Source: Deltaproteobacteria bacterium (GTDB lineage Bacteria; Desulfobacterota_C; Deferrisomatia; Deferrisomatales; JACRMM01). From it: a DNA stretch of 14,161 nucleotides. The stretch is taken from NCBI GenBank assembly GCA_016218905.1, contig JACRCS010000753.1, positions 1-14,161 on the forward strand, given 5' to 3'. A program made the translations under genes and the position numbers. Below are positions 14,157 to 14,161 of this stretch, in pieces (position 1 is the first letter of the stretch; each line of letters opens with the position of its first letter). Under the pieces are notes generated by a model. The model ran no database searches and was not told the origin of the DNA. It saw only the letters and a program-made list of their open reading frames with translations.

Positions 14157-14161
14157 ATGAA
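14157..14161 (+). CDS. Start of a rightward gene, only the first codons in the window
   Basis: ATG 14157 is preceded at 6 bases by AGGAGG (14145-14150), an ideal ribosome binding site, and a plausible -10 lies upstream. Only five bases are present, so the product cannot be named. It is divergent from the receptor operon and separated from it by 105 bases. Confidence 0.55.

Overview
This is a GC-rich chromosomal segment; one 60-base row counted in cheA (9001-9060) is 70% G+C. A PBP1A-type peptidoglycan synthase, a Tat-dependent molybdo-enzyme, a UbiD decarboxylase and a chemosensory cluster with a CheR-TPR and a CheA-receiver hybrid suggest a Gram-negative-type bacterium from a high-GC lineage of the deltaproteobacterial, acidobacterial or similar kind. 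The sequence alone does not fix the phylum. I saw no tRNA, rRNA, CRISPR array or insertion sequence by eye.

Left part (1-3416): two genes of a xanthine dehydrogenase/aldehyde oxidase-family enzyme run leftward. The [2Fe-2S] subunit has a Tat signal, and the molybdopterin subunit runs off the window edge. A divergent promoter region (about 1581-1822) holds an 8-bp inverted repeat. From it, a small cysteine-rich, probably zinc-binding protein and a UbiD-family decarboxylase run rightward, one base apart.

Middle (3417-6039): a ribbon-helix-helix antitoxin and a MazF-like toxin overlap in the usual way behind a small dyad. They are followed after 16 bases by a full-length class A penicillin-binding protein that appears to start at TTG.

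Right part (6328-14161): a chemosensory locus in two convergent arms. The rightward arm is cheD, an HDOD-domain gene and a 66-residue protein I do not recognise. The leftward arm starts at the right edge: a methyl-accepting protein, cheB, cheR with a TPR tail, and a hybrid cheA with a C-terminal receiver, each overlapping or nearly touching the next. The parts resemble Frz- and Wsp-type systems, where a CheA-receiver hybrid and a CheR-TPR serve outputs other than, or besides, flagellar taxis. No cheW or free cheY is visible here.

The leftward arm carries several oddities. cheR has a one-base frame disruption that leaves its TPR tail in a different frame and opens a continuous reading frame from CheR into CheA. 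CheB has lost the acidic residues of its receiver. The receptor begins in the middle of its Cache sensor domain and lacks a first membrane helix, and a hairpin covers its ribosome binding site and start codon. At the far right edge a new rightward gene starts (ATG 14157) behind a strong ribosome binding site, sharing a 105-base divergent region with the receptor gene.
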